A DNA stretch of 52,017 nucleotides, taken from the NCBI GenBank assembly GCA_022827945.1, contig JAJEIT010000092.1, forward strand, positions 1 through 52,017. Direction: 5' to 3'. The position numbers and the translations under genes are program-made. How positions within the stretch are numbered: the first letter of the stretch is position 1; each line of letters starts with the position of its first letter. Below the pieces are notes generated by a model. That model worked only from the letters and a program-made list of their open reading frames with translations. It did not search any database and was not told the DNA's origin. This DNA is from Dehalococcoidia bacterium (GTDB lineage: Bacteria; Chloroflexota; Dehalococcoidia; Tepidiformales; Tepidiformaceae). Positions 1 through 7,740 of the stretch are shown here, piece after piece.

Positions 1-1530
1 GTTCTCGAGGTCGTAGACCACGATGTCGGCGGGAGCGCCCTCGCGGATGGTGCCGCGGTCGCGGAAGCCGGCCGCCAGCGCCGGGTAGGCGCTCAGGCGC
101 CAGTGCGCCTCTTCGAGGCTCATCATCTCGTGGTCGCGGACCAGGAGGGCGAGGTACTCGGTCGGGTAGCGGCCGAGGGTGATGAACTTCGTGTGCGCGC
201 CGCCGTCGGAGACGCCGGGGAGGGCGAACGCCGAGGTCGCCATCTTCTTCATGGCCTCGATGTCCATCTTCTGCGGGGCCGTCACGAAGAGCGCCTTCAT
301 GTCGTCCTCGAGGGCGATGTCGAGCATCGCGTCGATGACGTGCACGCCGCGCTCCTTCGCGACCTCGCCGCAGGTCCAGCCCGTGTAGCGGTCCAGCTCG
401 GGCTTGTGCAGCTCGCCGATGATCAGGTCGTTGAAGTTGAGGACGACGCCCGCGCCGCCTTCCGACCAGTCGCCGCCCTCGTCCTTGATCGCCTGGCGGC
501 GGACGGGGTCGGCCATCTTCGCGGCGCGCTCCTCGACCGTGCCGAGGGTCATCTCGCGCCAGGCCGGGCTGGAGTCGAACAGGTTCCACTCCTCGAACGT
601 GAACTGGAAGTTGTTCTCCGCCGTCAGCGCCTGCCCGAAGATGCGCGTGCCGCGGGCGTTGCACTCGTCGAGCCAGTCCATCGCCTGCTCGTAGCCCGGC
701 ATGGCGATGCCGTGCTGGTCCGTGAAGACCGCGAGCACGTTCCAGATGACCGGGCGGCCGCTCTCGTCGGCCAGCTTCTCGGTCAGGTCCTGGCTCGCGC
801 CGATGCACTGGATGAAGCCGCGCCCGACTTCGCGCAGGACTCGCGCGAAGGAGAGCAGGTCGTCCTGCGTCATCAGGTTCGTGATCATGAGCGTGCCGTC
901 GTAGTCACGCTGCACGTCGTTCTCGCCGATCTGGGCCGACCAGCCGCAGCCGCCCGCCTCGAGGCCTTCCTTCATCAGGCGGTGCATCTCCGCCATCTCG
1001 GTCTCGTTCGCCGGCCGGCTCTTCGCCGCCTCCAGGCCCATGACGTACGACATGAGCGGGTTGAGCGGCATGTAGCTCAGGACGTTCACGCCCTTGGGCG
1101 TGCGGTCGAGGCTGTCGAGGAACTGGGGATAGGTCTCCCAGTCCCAGGGCATGCCTTCCTTCATCGACTCCAGGGGCACCGCCTCGTTGCGCGACATCGT
1201 CAGCATGGCGCGGTCCTGGTCCTCGGGCTTGCAGGGGGCGAAGCCGAAGCCGCAGTTCCCGATGGCGACGGAGGTGACGCCGTGCCAGCCGGAGATCGAG
1301 CACCACGGATCCCAGTAGATCTGGGAATCGTAGTGCGTGTGCAGGTCGACGAACCCGGGGACCACGTTCAGGCCGCTGGCGTCGATCACCTTGCCGGCGC
1401 TGGACGTGTGGATCTTGCCGCCGATGGAGGCGATGACACCGTCCTTGATGCCGATGTCGCCGCTGAACCGCGGCGTCCGCTGACCATCGAAGATGGTTCC
1501 GCCCTTGATGACGGTATCGAATTCAGGCAT
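1..1530 (-). CDS. N-acyl-D-amino-acid deacylase-type amidohydrolase (3' end outside window)
   Basis: Amidohydrolase superfamily protein of the D-aminoacylase (amidohydrolase-3) type, expected to hydrolyse an N-acyl or related amide bond in the cytoplasm with zinc. The ATG at 1528-1530 opens an uninterrupted frame of 510 codons to the window edge, so the C-terminus is missing. Visible features are the HxH metal motif (LHTHYD, residues 63-68), the GNCGFG stretch (91-96), whose Cys93 corresponds to the bridging metal ligand of D-aminoacylase, and a late DGGAHTKF segment typical of the family. It is divergent from the unrelated amidohydrolase at 1695, with 164 nt between. The substrate cannot be told from sequence; D-amino-acid, hydantoin-like and dipeptide substrates all occur in this family. 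Confidence 0.85.
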   Translation of the reverse strand, partial: MPEFDTVIKGGTIFDGQRTPRFSGDIGIKDGVIASIGGKIHTSSAGKVIDASGLNVVPGFVDLHTHYDSQIYWDPWCSISGWHGVTSVAIGNCGFGFAPCKPEDQDRAMLTMSRNEAVPLESMKEGMPWDWETYPQFLDSLDRTPKGVNVLSYMPLNPLMSYVMGLEAAKSRPANETEMAEMHRLMKEGLEAGGCGWSAQIGENDVQRDYDGTLMITNLMTQDDLLSFARVLREVGRGFIQCIGASQDLTEKLADESGRPVIWNVLAVFTDQHGIAMPGYEQAMDWLDECNARGTRIFGQALTAENNFQFTFEEWNLFDSSPAWREMTLGTVEERAAKMADPVRRQAIKDEGGDWSEGGAGVVLNFNDLIIGELHKPELDRYTGWTCGEVAKERGVHVIDAMLDIALEDDMKALFVTAPQKMDIEAMKKMATSAFALPGVSDGGAHTKFITLGRYPTEYLALLVRDHEMMSLEEAHWRLSAYPALAAGFRDRGTIREGAPADIVVYDLEN

Positions 1531-1694
1531 GCAGTTCGCTCCTGGAAATGGGTGCTCGCAGGTTTCAGTGTACGCGCAGCGGCAACCGAACCGCGAAAGG
1601 GTGAACCCGAAGCCTACCGCATCCCTCTTCGCGGTGGCGAGCCTACCGCCCGGGGAATATCCTTGGCGCGAGTTCCCCTCCCCCGGAGCGCGCC

Positions 1695-2813
1695 ATGACT
1701 GCGATCGCCATTCCCCCCATCGCCTGGCCCGTCGACCGCGAGATCCCCGACCTCGACTGGCAGCCCCCCGCCGGCACCCGCGTCATCTCCGCCGACGACC
1801 ACTGGCTCGAACCCCCCGACCTCTTCGTCGACCGCATGCCCGCGAAATACCGCGACCAGGCCCCGAAGGTCTGGCGCGACGAGACCGGCACGCACCTCGA
1901 GTGCGAGGGCCGCAACCTCGACTCCGTCGGCCAGAACCTGAACCTCACGCAGGGACGCCCCGGCATGGGCGACATCGAGCAGCGCGTCCCCGACATGGAC
2001 GCCGAGGGCCTCGACGCCGGCCTCATCTTCGCCCAGGTCTCGATGGCCCTCTTCTCGCTCGAGGACGAGGAGCTGATGATCGCCGCCTACGACGCCTACA
2101 ACGAGGGCCTCGCCGAGTTCTGCGCGGGCATGCCCGGACGCCTCTTCGGCGTCGGCATCCTCCCCACCATCTACAGCCCCGAGCGCACCGCCGACTACAT
2201 CCAGAAGCTGAAGGCGCTGGGCTACGTGGCCATGCAGATTCCCTCCTACCCCCGCGCCGAGCGCGTCTGGTACAACGGCTCGAAGTGGGACGTCATGTGG
2301 GACGCCATCGAGGAGAGCGGCATCCCCCTCTCCTTCCACATCGGCGAGAACCCCAACTACCGCGGACGCGGCGCCCTCGGCACCTACCTGACCACCGGCT
2401 TCCAGCCCTTCCGCCGCCTCTGGTCGCTGCTCACCTTCTCCGGGACGCTGGAGCGCCACCCCGAGATGAACGTCATCTTCACCGAGGGCGGCATCTCCTG
2501 GGTGCCCGCCTGCCTCTACGACGCCGACAAGACCTATCGCCAGTTCGAGAGCGAGATGAAGCCGCAGCTCGCCGAGATGCCGAGCTACTACTGGTACCGC
2601 CAGTGCTACGCCACCTTCATGGACGACCCCAGCGGCATCAAGCTCCTGGACGACATCGGCCCCGAGCACGCCCTCTGGTCGGCCGACTACCCCCACCCCG
2701 AGAGCACCCTGGGCGAGTCCCGCGGCCTCGTAAAGTCCTTCTTCGACGCCCTCCCCGAGGACCAGGCGAAGCTCGTCGTCGGCGGCAACGCCGCCCGCCT
2801 GTGGGGGATCTAG
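1695..2813 (+). CDS. Amidohydrolase-2 family metal-dependent hydrolase
   Basis: A 372-residue TIM-barrel amidohydrolase of the Amidohydro_2 type, the group containing decarboxylases and metal-dependent hydrolases of aromatic or cyclic acids. Seen directly: an N-terminal SADDHW metal motif (about residues 31-36), a central SFHIGE segment carrying a conserved His, FTEGGISW, and a C-terminal SADYPHPES motif with the conserved Asp. The ATG follows a CCCCGGAGCG stretch. A possible -10 (TATCCT, 1658-1663) lies about 30 nt upstream. It is convergent with the M20 gene (19 nt gap) and divergent from the deacylase at 1-1530; whether these three hydrolases share a pathway is not known. The substrate is unknown. 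Confidence 0.85.
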   Translation: MTAIAIPPIAWPVDREIPDLDWQPPAGTRVISADDHWLEPPDLFVDRMPAKYRDQAPKVWRDETGTHLECEGRNLDSVGQNLNLTQGRPGMGDIEQRVPDMDAEGLDAGLIFAQVSMALFSLEDEELMIAAYDAYNEGLAEFCAGMPGRLFGVGILPTIYSPERTADYIQKLKALGYVAMQIPSYPRAERVWYNGSKWDVMWDAIEESGIPLSFHIGENPNYRGRGALGTYLTTGFQPFRRLWSLLTFSGTLERHPEMNVIFTEGGISWVPACLYDADKTYRQFESEMKPQLAEMPSYYWYRQCYATFMDDPSGIKLLDDIGPEHALWSADYPHPESTLGESRGLVKSFFDALPEDQAKLVVGGNAARLWGI

Positions 2814-2832
2814 GAAGGCCTCAGGGTCCAAC

Positions 2833-4029
2833 CTAGCCCGCCAGCTCTGCCAGCGAGCCCTCGATCAGGCGCATCCCGAACTCCATCCCCAGGGGGATGG
2901 CGCGTTCGTCGATGATGAAGCCCGGGTCGTGGTGGCGGCCGGCGACGCCGTTCACCTCGTTGCGCGCCCCCAGCCAGAAGTAGCAGCCCGGACGCTCCTC
3001 CAGGAAGTACGCCATGTCCTCCGCCCCCATCCCCCGCGACACCCGCGCCGGCGCCCCGAAGTAGCGCTCCCCCTCCGCCTCCACGAACGCCGTCACCGCC
3101 TCGTCGTTCACCAGCGGCGGGCAGCTCGTGCTGTGCTTGATCTCGGCCGTCGCGCCGAACGCCGCGCAGACGCCGCTCACCACCTCCTCCACCTTCGCCA
3201 CCATCCGCTCGCGGACGCGGTCGCTGTAGGTGCGAATCGTGCCCCGCAGCTCCGCCGACTCCGCGATCACGTTCCCGCGGAAGCCCGCCTCCAGCTTCCC
3301 GATGGTCAGCACGGCCGTCTCCAGGGGCGGCAGCGTGCGGCTCACGACCGTCTGCAGCGCCGTGATCACGTGCGCCGCCACCACCACGGCGTCGACGGAC
3401 TGGTGGGGAGAGGCCGCGTGCCCACCCCGGCCCGTGATCGTGATGCGCAGGCTCGTGGGCGAGGCGAAGAACGGACCCGGCGCCACGTTGATCTCGCCGA
3501 CCGGCACGTCCGCGCTGATGTGCAGCCCCAGGCAGCGGTCGACGTTCGGCTTTTTCAGGATGCCCTCCGAGATGCAGAGGGCGGCGCCGCCAGAGGCTTC
3601 CTCCGCCGGCTGGAAGACGAAGCGCACGCTCCCCGCCAGCGACTCCCGCGCCTCCGACGCGACCTGCGCCAGGCCCAGCGCGATGGCCGCGTGCGTGTCG
3701 TGACCGCAGGCGTGCATCACGCCCTCGTTCTCCGAGGCGAACGGCACGCCCGACTTCTCCGGCACCGGCAGCGCGTCGATGTCGGCCCGCCAGAGCACGC
3801 AGGGCCCCTTCTTGCCGCCCTTCACGAGCGCGGTCGCGCCCGTGTTCGCGATGGGCCGCACGTCCTCCACGTCGAGCTTCCCGAGCTCCTCGAGGATGAC
3901 GCGCTGGGTGCGCTCCTCCTTCCAGGAGAGCTCCGGGTGCCGGTGCAGGTCGCGACGCACGGCGATCACGTCGTCGGTGATGCGCTCGACCTCCGGTCGC
4001 ACGCTGGGGAGTTTCTGTCGCCGGCTCAC
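2833..4029 (-). CDS. M20 family metallopeptidase/amidohydrolase (hippurate hydrolase-like)
   Basis: Cytoplasmic di-zinc amidohydrolase of the M20D group (IAA-amino acid, hippurate or N-acetyl-amino-acid hydrolase-like), which cleaves N-acyl amino acids. The 398-residue product has the family order: RRDLHRHPE at the N-terminus, ACGHDTH (Cys108, His110), QPAEEASGGA (Glu143/Glu144), GLHISADVP (His170), a dimerisation domain from about 180 to 290, and a C-terminal HHDPGF with the last metal His. The GTG at 4027-4029 is chosen because it overlaps the stop of the upstream gene in GTGA; the frame stays open further upstream but matches nothing. The overlap implies translational coupling to the YkgJ-like gene. 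Confidence 0.88.
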   Translation of the reverse strand: MSRRQKLPSVRPEVERITDDVIAVRRDLHRHPELSWKEERTQRVILEELGKLDVEDVRPIANTGATALVKGGKKGPCVLWRADIDALPVPEKSGVPFASENEGVMHACGHDTHAAIALGLAQVASEARESLAGSVRFVFQPAEEASGGAALCISEGILKKPNVDRCLGLHISADVPVGEINVAPGPFFASPTSLRITITGRGGHAASPHQSVDAVVVAAHVITALQTVVSRTLPPLETAVLTIGKLEAGFRGNVIAESAELRGTIRTYSDRVRERMVAKVEEVVSGVCAAFGATAEIKHSTSCPPLVNDEAVTAFVEAEGERYFGAPARVSRGMGAEDMAYFLEERPGCYFWLGARNEVNGVAGRHHDPGFIIDERAIPLGMEFGMRLIEGSLAELAG

Positions 4030-4634
4030 GGCGGCGAGCTTACCACCTCGCCCGCCCCGCCCACGGAGCGCGCGTACGTCTCGCGCAGGAGGTCGGCCCA
4101 CGCCCCCTCGGTCGAGGGCGGACCGGTGAACCCCGGGCACTGGTCGTGGCGCAGCAGGAGCGGTGCCGGCCCCTCCGCCTCCCGCCCCGCGGCCACTGCC
4201 TCCACCGCCCGTCGCGCCGCCTCCGCCGACGGCTGCACGGCCCGCCCGCTGGCTGCGTCGACGAACACGACCTGGTGCGGGTACGAGCGGCACGGATCGG
4301 GGCGCGCCTCGTACTGGTCGCAGGTCAGCTCGGCGCCCAGGAAGACGCAGTGTCCGTCGCTCCGTCCCAGCACGAACGGTTTCGCCAGGGGGAGGGCGAT
4401 GGGTTCGCCGTCCTCGCACTCCAGGAAGCGGGAAGCGGGGAGGCCGCTGGACTCCCGCAGGCGCTCCGCCTCCCCGCCGTCGAGCGAGACGTTGAAGGCG
4501 CGGCAGCAGTAGGCATCGCACTCGTGCGGCTGGCAGATGAAGCTCGGGTCGCCCGGGAGCACCAGCAGGTAGCTCCCGTAGCGCTCCCGGATGCGCGCCC
4601 AGAGCGCCTCCATCTCCGCCGTACGAAACGCCAT
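4026..4634 (-). CDS. YkgJ-family cysteine cluster protein
   Basis: A 202-residue protein of the YkgJ/CxxCxxCC type, thought to bind zinc or iron through clustered cysteines; the biochemical role of the family is unsettled. Seen directly: CQPHECDAYCCR (about residues 34-45), a CVFLGAELTC segment, RPDPCRSYP and a late HDQCPGF, giving at least seven conserved-looking cysteines. It is the first gene of a two-gene unit with the M20 hydrolase, overlapping it by 4 nt. No Shine-Dalgarno precedes the ATG; instead TAGGCT lies 6 nt upstream, which suggests a leaderless transcript. A maturation or metal-supply role for the M20 enzyme is conceivable but unproven. Confidence 0.8.
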   Translation of the reverse strand: MAFRTAEMEALWARIRERYGSYLLVLPGDPSFICQPHECDAYCCRAFNVSLDGGEAERLRESSGLPASRFLECEDGEPIALPLAKPFVLGRSDGHCVFLGAELTCDQYEARPDPCRSYPHQVVFVDAASGRAVQPSAEAARRAVEAVAAGREAEGPAPLLLRHDQCPGFTGPPSTEGAWADLLRETYARSVGGAGEVVSSPP

Positions 4635-4640
4635 CGCGGC

Positions 4641-4646
4641 AGCCTA
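4641..4646 (-). promoter_or_regulatory. -10 element TAGGCT for leaderless YkgJ-like gene
   Basis: TAGGCT on the minus strand ends exactly 6 nt before the ATG at 4634. That spacing would put the transcription start at or next to the start codon. No convincing -35 is seen. Confidence 0.45.
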
Positions 4647-4839
4647 CCGCAGCCCATCGAGGCCCGCGCCGCCGTGCTTGCGGCTGAGCCGCCCCCGCGC
4701 GAGACTTGACGGAAGATGTCCGCACACGTCGCGGTCCACATGGAGAGCGCCCTCGCCCCGGTCTCGCCGGGGCGCACCCTCGGGCGCGTCTAACGCCGCG
4801 GCCCGCGTTAAGCGCCGCGATCGATCCTGACATCCCGAA

Positions 4840-4874
4840 GCCCGATGCCTCGCGCCCGGCCCGCGCGATCGGGC
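4840..4874 (+). promoter_or_regulatory. Strong leader hairpin before leuA
   Basis: GCCCGA (4840-4845) pairs with TCGGGC (4869-4874), and TCGCGC (4850-4855) pairs with GCGCGA (4863-4868). The result is a 12-bp stem with a 4-nt bulge (4846-4849) and a 7-nt loop. It ends 15 nt before the GGAGGA ribosome-binding site of leuA (4890-4895). No T-run follows, so it is not a simple intrinsic terminator; it could be part of a leader control element or a chance GC-rich hairpin. Confidence 0.4.
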
Positions 4875-4905
4875 CCTGAGCATTCCCTCGGAGGAGCCAC
4901 CCGAA

Positions 4906-6462
4906 ATGCCCGACAAGATCCACATCTTCGACACCACCCTGCGCGATGGCGAGCAGTCAGCCGGCATCGCCTTCACCCCCGAGGAGAAGCTCGAGATCGC
5001 CAAGCAGCTCGAGAAGCTCGGCGTCGACATCATCGAGGCGGGCTTCCCCTGCTCCACGCCCGGCGACCTCGAGGCGGTCCAGTTGATCTCGCGCGAGGTC
5101 CGCGGCGCCACCATCTGCGCCCTCGCCCGCGCCGTCGAGTCCGACGTCGACACCGCCTGGGACGCCATCAAGGAAGCCGAGGATCCCCGCATCCACGTCT
5201 TCATCAACAGCAGCGACATCCAGATGGCGCACCAGCTCCGCAAGGACCGCGAGCAGGTGCTGACCCAGGCCGAGGCGATGGTGAAGCACGCCGCCAGCTA
5301 TACGAGCAACGTGGAGTTCAGCCCCATGGACGCCACCCGCTCCGACCCGCACTTCATCTACACCATCGTCGAGCGCTGCATCGACGCCGGCGCGAAGGTC
5401 ATCAACATCCCCGACTCCGTCGGCTACGCGATCCCCTCCGAGCTCGGCTCGCTCTTCGACCAGATCCGCGAGAACGTGCCCAACATCGACAAGGCCCGCC
5501 TCAGCTTCCACGGCCAGAACGACCTGGGCATGTGCACCGCCAACACGATGACCGCTATCGAGCACGGCGCCCGCCAGGTCGAAGTCACCATCAACGGCAT
5601 CGGCGAGCGGGCTGGCAACACCTCCCTCGAGGAGGTGGTGATGGCCATCAAGACGCGCAAGGACTACCTCGGCGACGTCGACTGCGACATCGACACGAAG
5701 GAGATCTACCGCGCCAGCAAGCTCGTCGAGCGCCTCTCCGGCATGCCCGTCCAGTGGAACAAGGCCGTCGTCGGGAAGAACGCCTTCCGCCACGGCTCCG
5801 GCATCCACCAGGACGGCATCCTCAAGCTGCGCGAGACCTGGGAGATCATGGACCCGACCGAGATCGGCATCCCCCAGGGCACGCAGCTCGTCCTCGGCAA
5901 GCTCTCCGGCCGCCACTACTTCAAGCAGCACATGGAGGCGCTCGGCTACGAGCTCACGAACGAGGAGCTCAACCGCGCCTTCAGCGCCTACAAGGAGCTC
6001 GCCGACAAGAAGATCGAGGTCGACGACCGCGACCTCGAGGCGATCGTGAGCGATAACCTCCAGGCCGGCTCCTTCTCGGGCGACGTCTGGCGCATCGAGC
6101 ACGTGCAGGTCTCCAGCGGCGACCACGCCACCCCGACCGCCACCCTCCGCCTCCTCTCCCCCGAGGGCGACATCCTCACCGATGCCGCCACGGGCACCGG
6201 TCCCGTCGACGCCGTCTACCGCGCCATCAACCGCATCACCGGCCTCTCGCCCGAGCTCACCGAGTTCAGCGTGAACGCCGTGACCGAAGGCATCGACGCC
6301 CAGGGCAAGGTCACCATCCGCATCGAGGACGAGGGCCAGACCTACACGGGTCGCTCCGCCGACACCGACATCATCGTCGCCAGCGCGAAGGCGTACATGA
6401 CGGCGCTCAACCGCATGCTCAACGTCCGCGCGCGGCTCCAGGGAGTGACCGCCAATACCTAG
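4906..6462 (+). CDS. leuA: 2-isopropylmalate synthase
   Basis: First committed step of leucine biosynthesis: condensation of 2-oxoisovalerate with acetyl-CoA. The 518-residue product is close to the usual bacterial length and has both the catalytic TIM barrel (FDTTLRDGEQ, residues 8-17; GIGERAGN, 231-238) and the C-terminal leucine-sensing domain (about 390-515). The ATG follows GGAGGA with a 10-nt spacer. Aligned by motif with E. coli LeuA, metal ligands Asp14, His202 and Asn238 are present, but the second His of the HxH motif is Gln (FHGQND, Gln204). The leader carries a strong hairpin (4840-4874). The identity is secure; the Gln variant may be a subfamily trait. Confidence 0.95.
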   Translation: MPDKIHIFDTTLRDGEQSAGIAFTPEEKLEIAKQLEKLGVDIIEAGFPCSTPGDLEAVQLISREVRGATICALARAVESDVDTAWDAIKEAEDPRIHVFINSSDIQMAHQLRKDREQVLTQAEAMVKHAASYTSNVEFSPMDATRSDPHFIYTIVERCIDAGAKVINIPDSVGYAIPSELGSLFDQIRENVPNIDKARLSFHGQNDLGMCTANTMTAIEHGARQVEVTINGIGERAGNTSLEEVVMAIKTRKDYLGDVDCDIDTKEIYRASKLVERLSGMPVQWNKAVVGKNAFRHGSGIHQDGILKLRETWEIMDPTEIGIPQGTQLVLGKLSGRHYFKQHMEALGYELTNEELNRAFSAYKELADKKIEVDDRDLEAIVSDNLQAGSFSGDVWRIEHVQVSSGDHATPTATLRLLSPEGDILTDAATGTGPVDAVYRAINRITGLSPELTEFSVNAVTEGIDAQGKVTIRIEDEGQTYTGRSADTDIIVASAKAYMTALNRMLNVRARLQGVTANT

Positions 6463-6535
6463 CCCCCGGCCCAGGGAAGCCCATCGGCGGCGAGCGCTCC
6501 AGGCGCTCGCCGTCGTCGCGCTCGCGCTGCTGGCG

Positions 6536-7066
6536 GTGACGCTTCTCGCGGGCTGCACGCGCGACAAGTCGTGGCTCACCTCCCCCTCGGCGAAGGCGCT
6601 CCTTGGCGTCACGACCCCGGCCCTGCTCGCCTTCGACCCGCTGGACGAGCCCCCCGCCGACGTCCCCGCCCCTGAGGGCTGGCGCCTCACCGTCGACCTT
6701 GCCCGCTTCGGCGAGCTGGAGAACGGCACCCCCGCCCTCGCCATCCTCCTCGACATCGACAGCGAGCCGGGCGCCGTCATGGACCTCTGGCTGTCGGACG
6801 ACGAGGGGCCGATCGCGCGCTGGTCGGGCGGCTCGACCGAGGACTACCGGGGCGACGCCTGCTTCCAGCTCCCGCTCGTGAGCGAGGACGGCGAGCACGC
6901 CCTTCCCCTCGCCGGCACGACCGGCCACACGGTCACGGTCGCCTTCCGCGGCGAGGGCGGCCACGTCATCCTCGCGGTGACGCGCGGCATCGCCAGCCTC
7001 GTCCCCGAGACCACCGGCGACCCCGGCCGCTCCGAGGTCTTCCGAGACTTGCTCGCCTGCCCTTGA
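6536..7066 (+). CDS. Putative lipoprotein, start uncertain
   Basis: Unknown protein with a lipobox (LLAGC; Cys encoded at 6554-6556) followed by about 170 residues without a domain I recognise. The only canonical start that keeps the lipobox is GTG 6536, which leaves just six residues before the Cys, too short for a signal peptide. The same frame is open back to a TGA at 6446-6448 and encodes an arginine-rich n-region and a hydrophobic stretch (ALAVVALALLAV), with no ATG, GTG or TTG there. An ATA at 6455 lies 9 nt after GGGAG and would restore a complete lipoprotein signal. The gene follows leuA almost directly and may be cotranscribed. Coordinates given use the canonical codon. Confidence 0.6.
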   Translation: MTLLAGCTRDKSWLTSPSAKALLGVTTPALLAFDPLDEPPADVPAPEGWRLTVDLARFGELENGTPALAILLDIDSEPGAVMDLWLSDDEGPIARWSGGSTEDYRGDACFQLPLVSEDGEHALPLAGTTGHTVTVAFRGEGGHVILAVTRGIASLVPETTGDPGRSEVFRDLLACP

Positions 7067-7083
7067 GGGTGGGTTCCCCGCAG

Positions 7084-7428
7084 CTAGGCCGACCGGCTTT
7101 CCAGCGCCTGCTCGTTCAGCCAGCTCGCCAGATCCTCGACCGAACCCCTCTTGCCCTCGGCAGCGCCTGCGAGTTCGTAGCGCTCGGAGATGTTCACCAG
7201 CGCCAGCGCCAGCGCCTTCACAATCTCCGCCGGGACTGCCTGAGTCTTGGCCCGCGAACGGGCCGCTGTACGGATGAACTCGCTCGTGGTCACGCCTTCT
7301 CGCTCAGCGGCGGCTCGGATTTCCGCGATCTCTGTGGCGGTGAAGCGAAGTGAGTACACACTCTTCACTTCCCGCTCCGGCTCGTGGATCTCTGCGTTCT
7401 CGTAATCCCAGTCGTCGCGAGTGCTCAT
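7084..7428 (-). CDS. Ribbon-helix-helix (CopG/Arc-like) protein
   Basis: A 114-residue protein. Residues about 25-60 (VYSLRFTATEIAEIRAAAE, then GVTTSEFIRTAARSRA) fit the beta strand-helix-helix pattern of the ribbon-helix-helix DNA-binding fold seen in antitoxins and small repressors. The ATG at 7428 is preferred because it follows GGCAGG at a normal distance; an in-frame ATG exists further upstream. The rest is mainly helical with a serine- and alanine-rich end. No toxin gene lies beside it: the lipoprotein converges on it downstream, and a gene remnant lies divergently upstream. Base composition is lower in GC than its neighbours, which points to transfer. Target and partner are unknown. 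Confidence 0.6.
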   Translation of the reverse strand: MSTRDDWDYENAEIHEPEREVKSVYSLRFTATEIAEIRAAAEREGVTTSEFIRTAARSRAKTQAVPAEIVKALALALVNISERYELAGAAEGKRGSVEDLASWLNEQALESRSA

Positions 7429-7518
7429 GCTAGATACCTGCCCTTTCCGCAAGGGTGCGTTCATGTCTATTGGCCTGCATTGCAGTGATTGGACGCCAGA
7501 CCGTGGGTGAGTCGGTAG

Positions 7519-7740
7519 CCGCCACCCGTCACCGACCCCACTCGCCGCCACCGGCTCTACTACTGGCCCGAGGTCGCCCGCTGGTTCGAGTCTACCGGCG
7601 TCGCTCGCGCATCCGGCGAGCAGGAACAGATCCTCGCGGCGATCAACGCCTGGCTGGAGCTGCGCCGCCTGCGCGAGGCCGTCGAGCCGGAGCGCTGGGA
7701 GGCGTTGCGGGCGCGGTTCGCCCCGACCTTCAGTGAATGA
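7519..7740 (+). pseudogene. Remnant of an HTH-type DNA-binding protein gene (C-terminal part)
   Basis: From the TAG at 7516-7518 to the TGA at 7738-7740 there is one open frame of 73 codons with natural-looking protein sequence: RRHRLYYWPEVARWFESTG, an acidic linker, ILAAINAWLELRRLREAVE, ERWEALRARFAP. The tyrosine/tryptophan segment resembles the second half of excisionase-like or HTH-domain proteins. No start codon exists before the conserved part, so the 5' half is missing or frameshifted. The end overlaps the ABC permease gene on the other strand by 11 nt. Most likely a decayed gene next to the acquired ribbon-helix-helix gene; a functional short ORF is not excluded. Confidence 0.5.

Noticed and set aside
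103-1698. Long plus-strand open frame over the first 1.6 kb
   Set aside because: The minus strand reads a D-aminoacylase-type protein from 1530 with HxH and NCG motifs; the plus-strand product has only His/Arg/Val-rich filler.
4716-4793. Possible 25-codon leader peptide upstream of leuA
   Set aside because: It has only two leucines among scattered valines, no run of regulatory codons, and GGAAG directly abuts the ATG. It gives no support for classical Leu attenuation.
4030-4923. N-terminal extension of the M20 hydrolase by about 300 residues
   Set aside because: This region encodes the YkgJ-like protein in another frame with clear cysteine motifs, and the GTGA overlap gives the natural start.
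4957-6780. Long minus-strand open frame opposite leuA
   Set aside because: Shadow frame with low-complexity Leu/Val/Gly/Ala/Asp sequence; leuA on the plus strand accounts for the coding signal.
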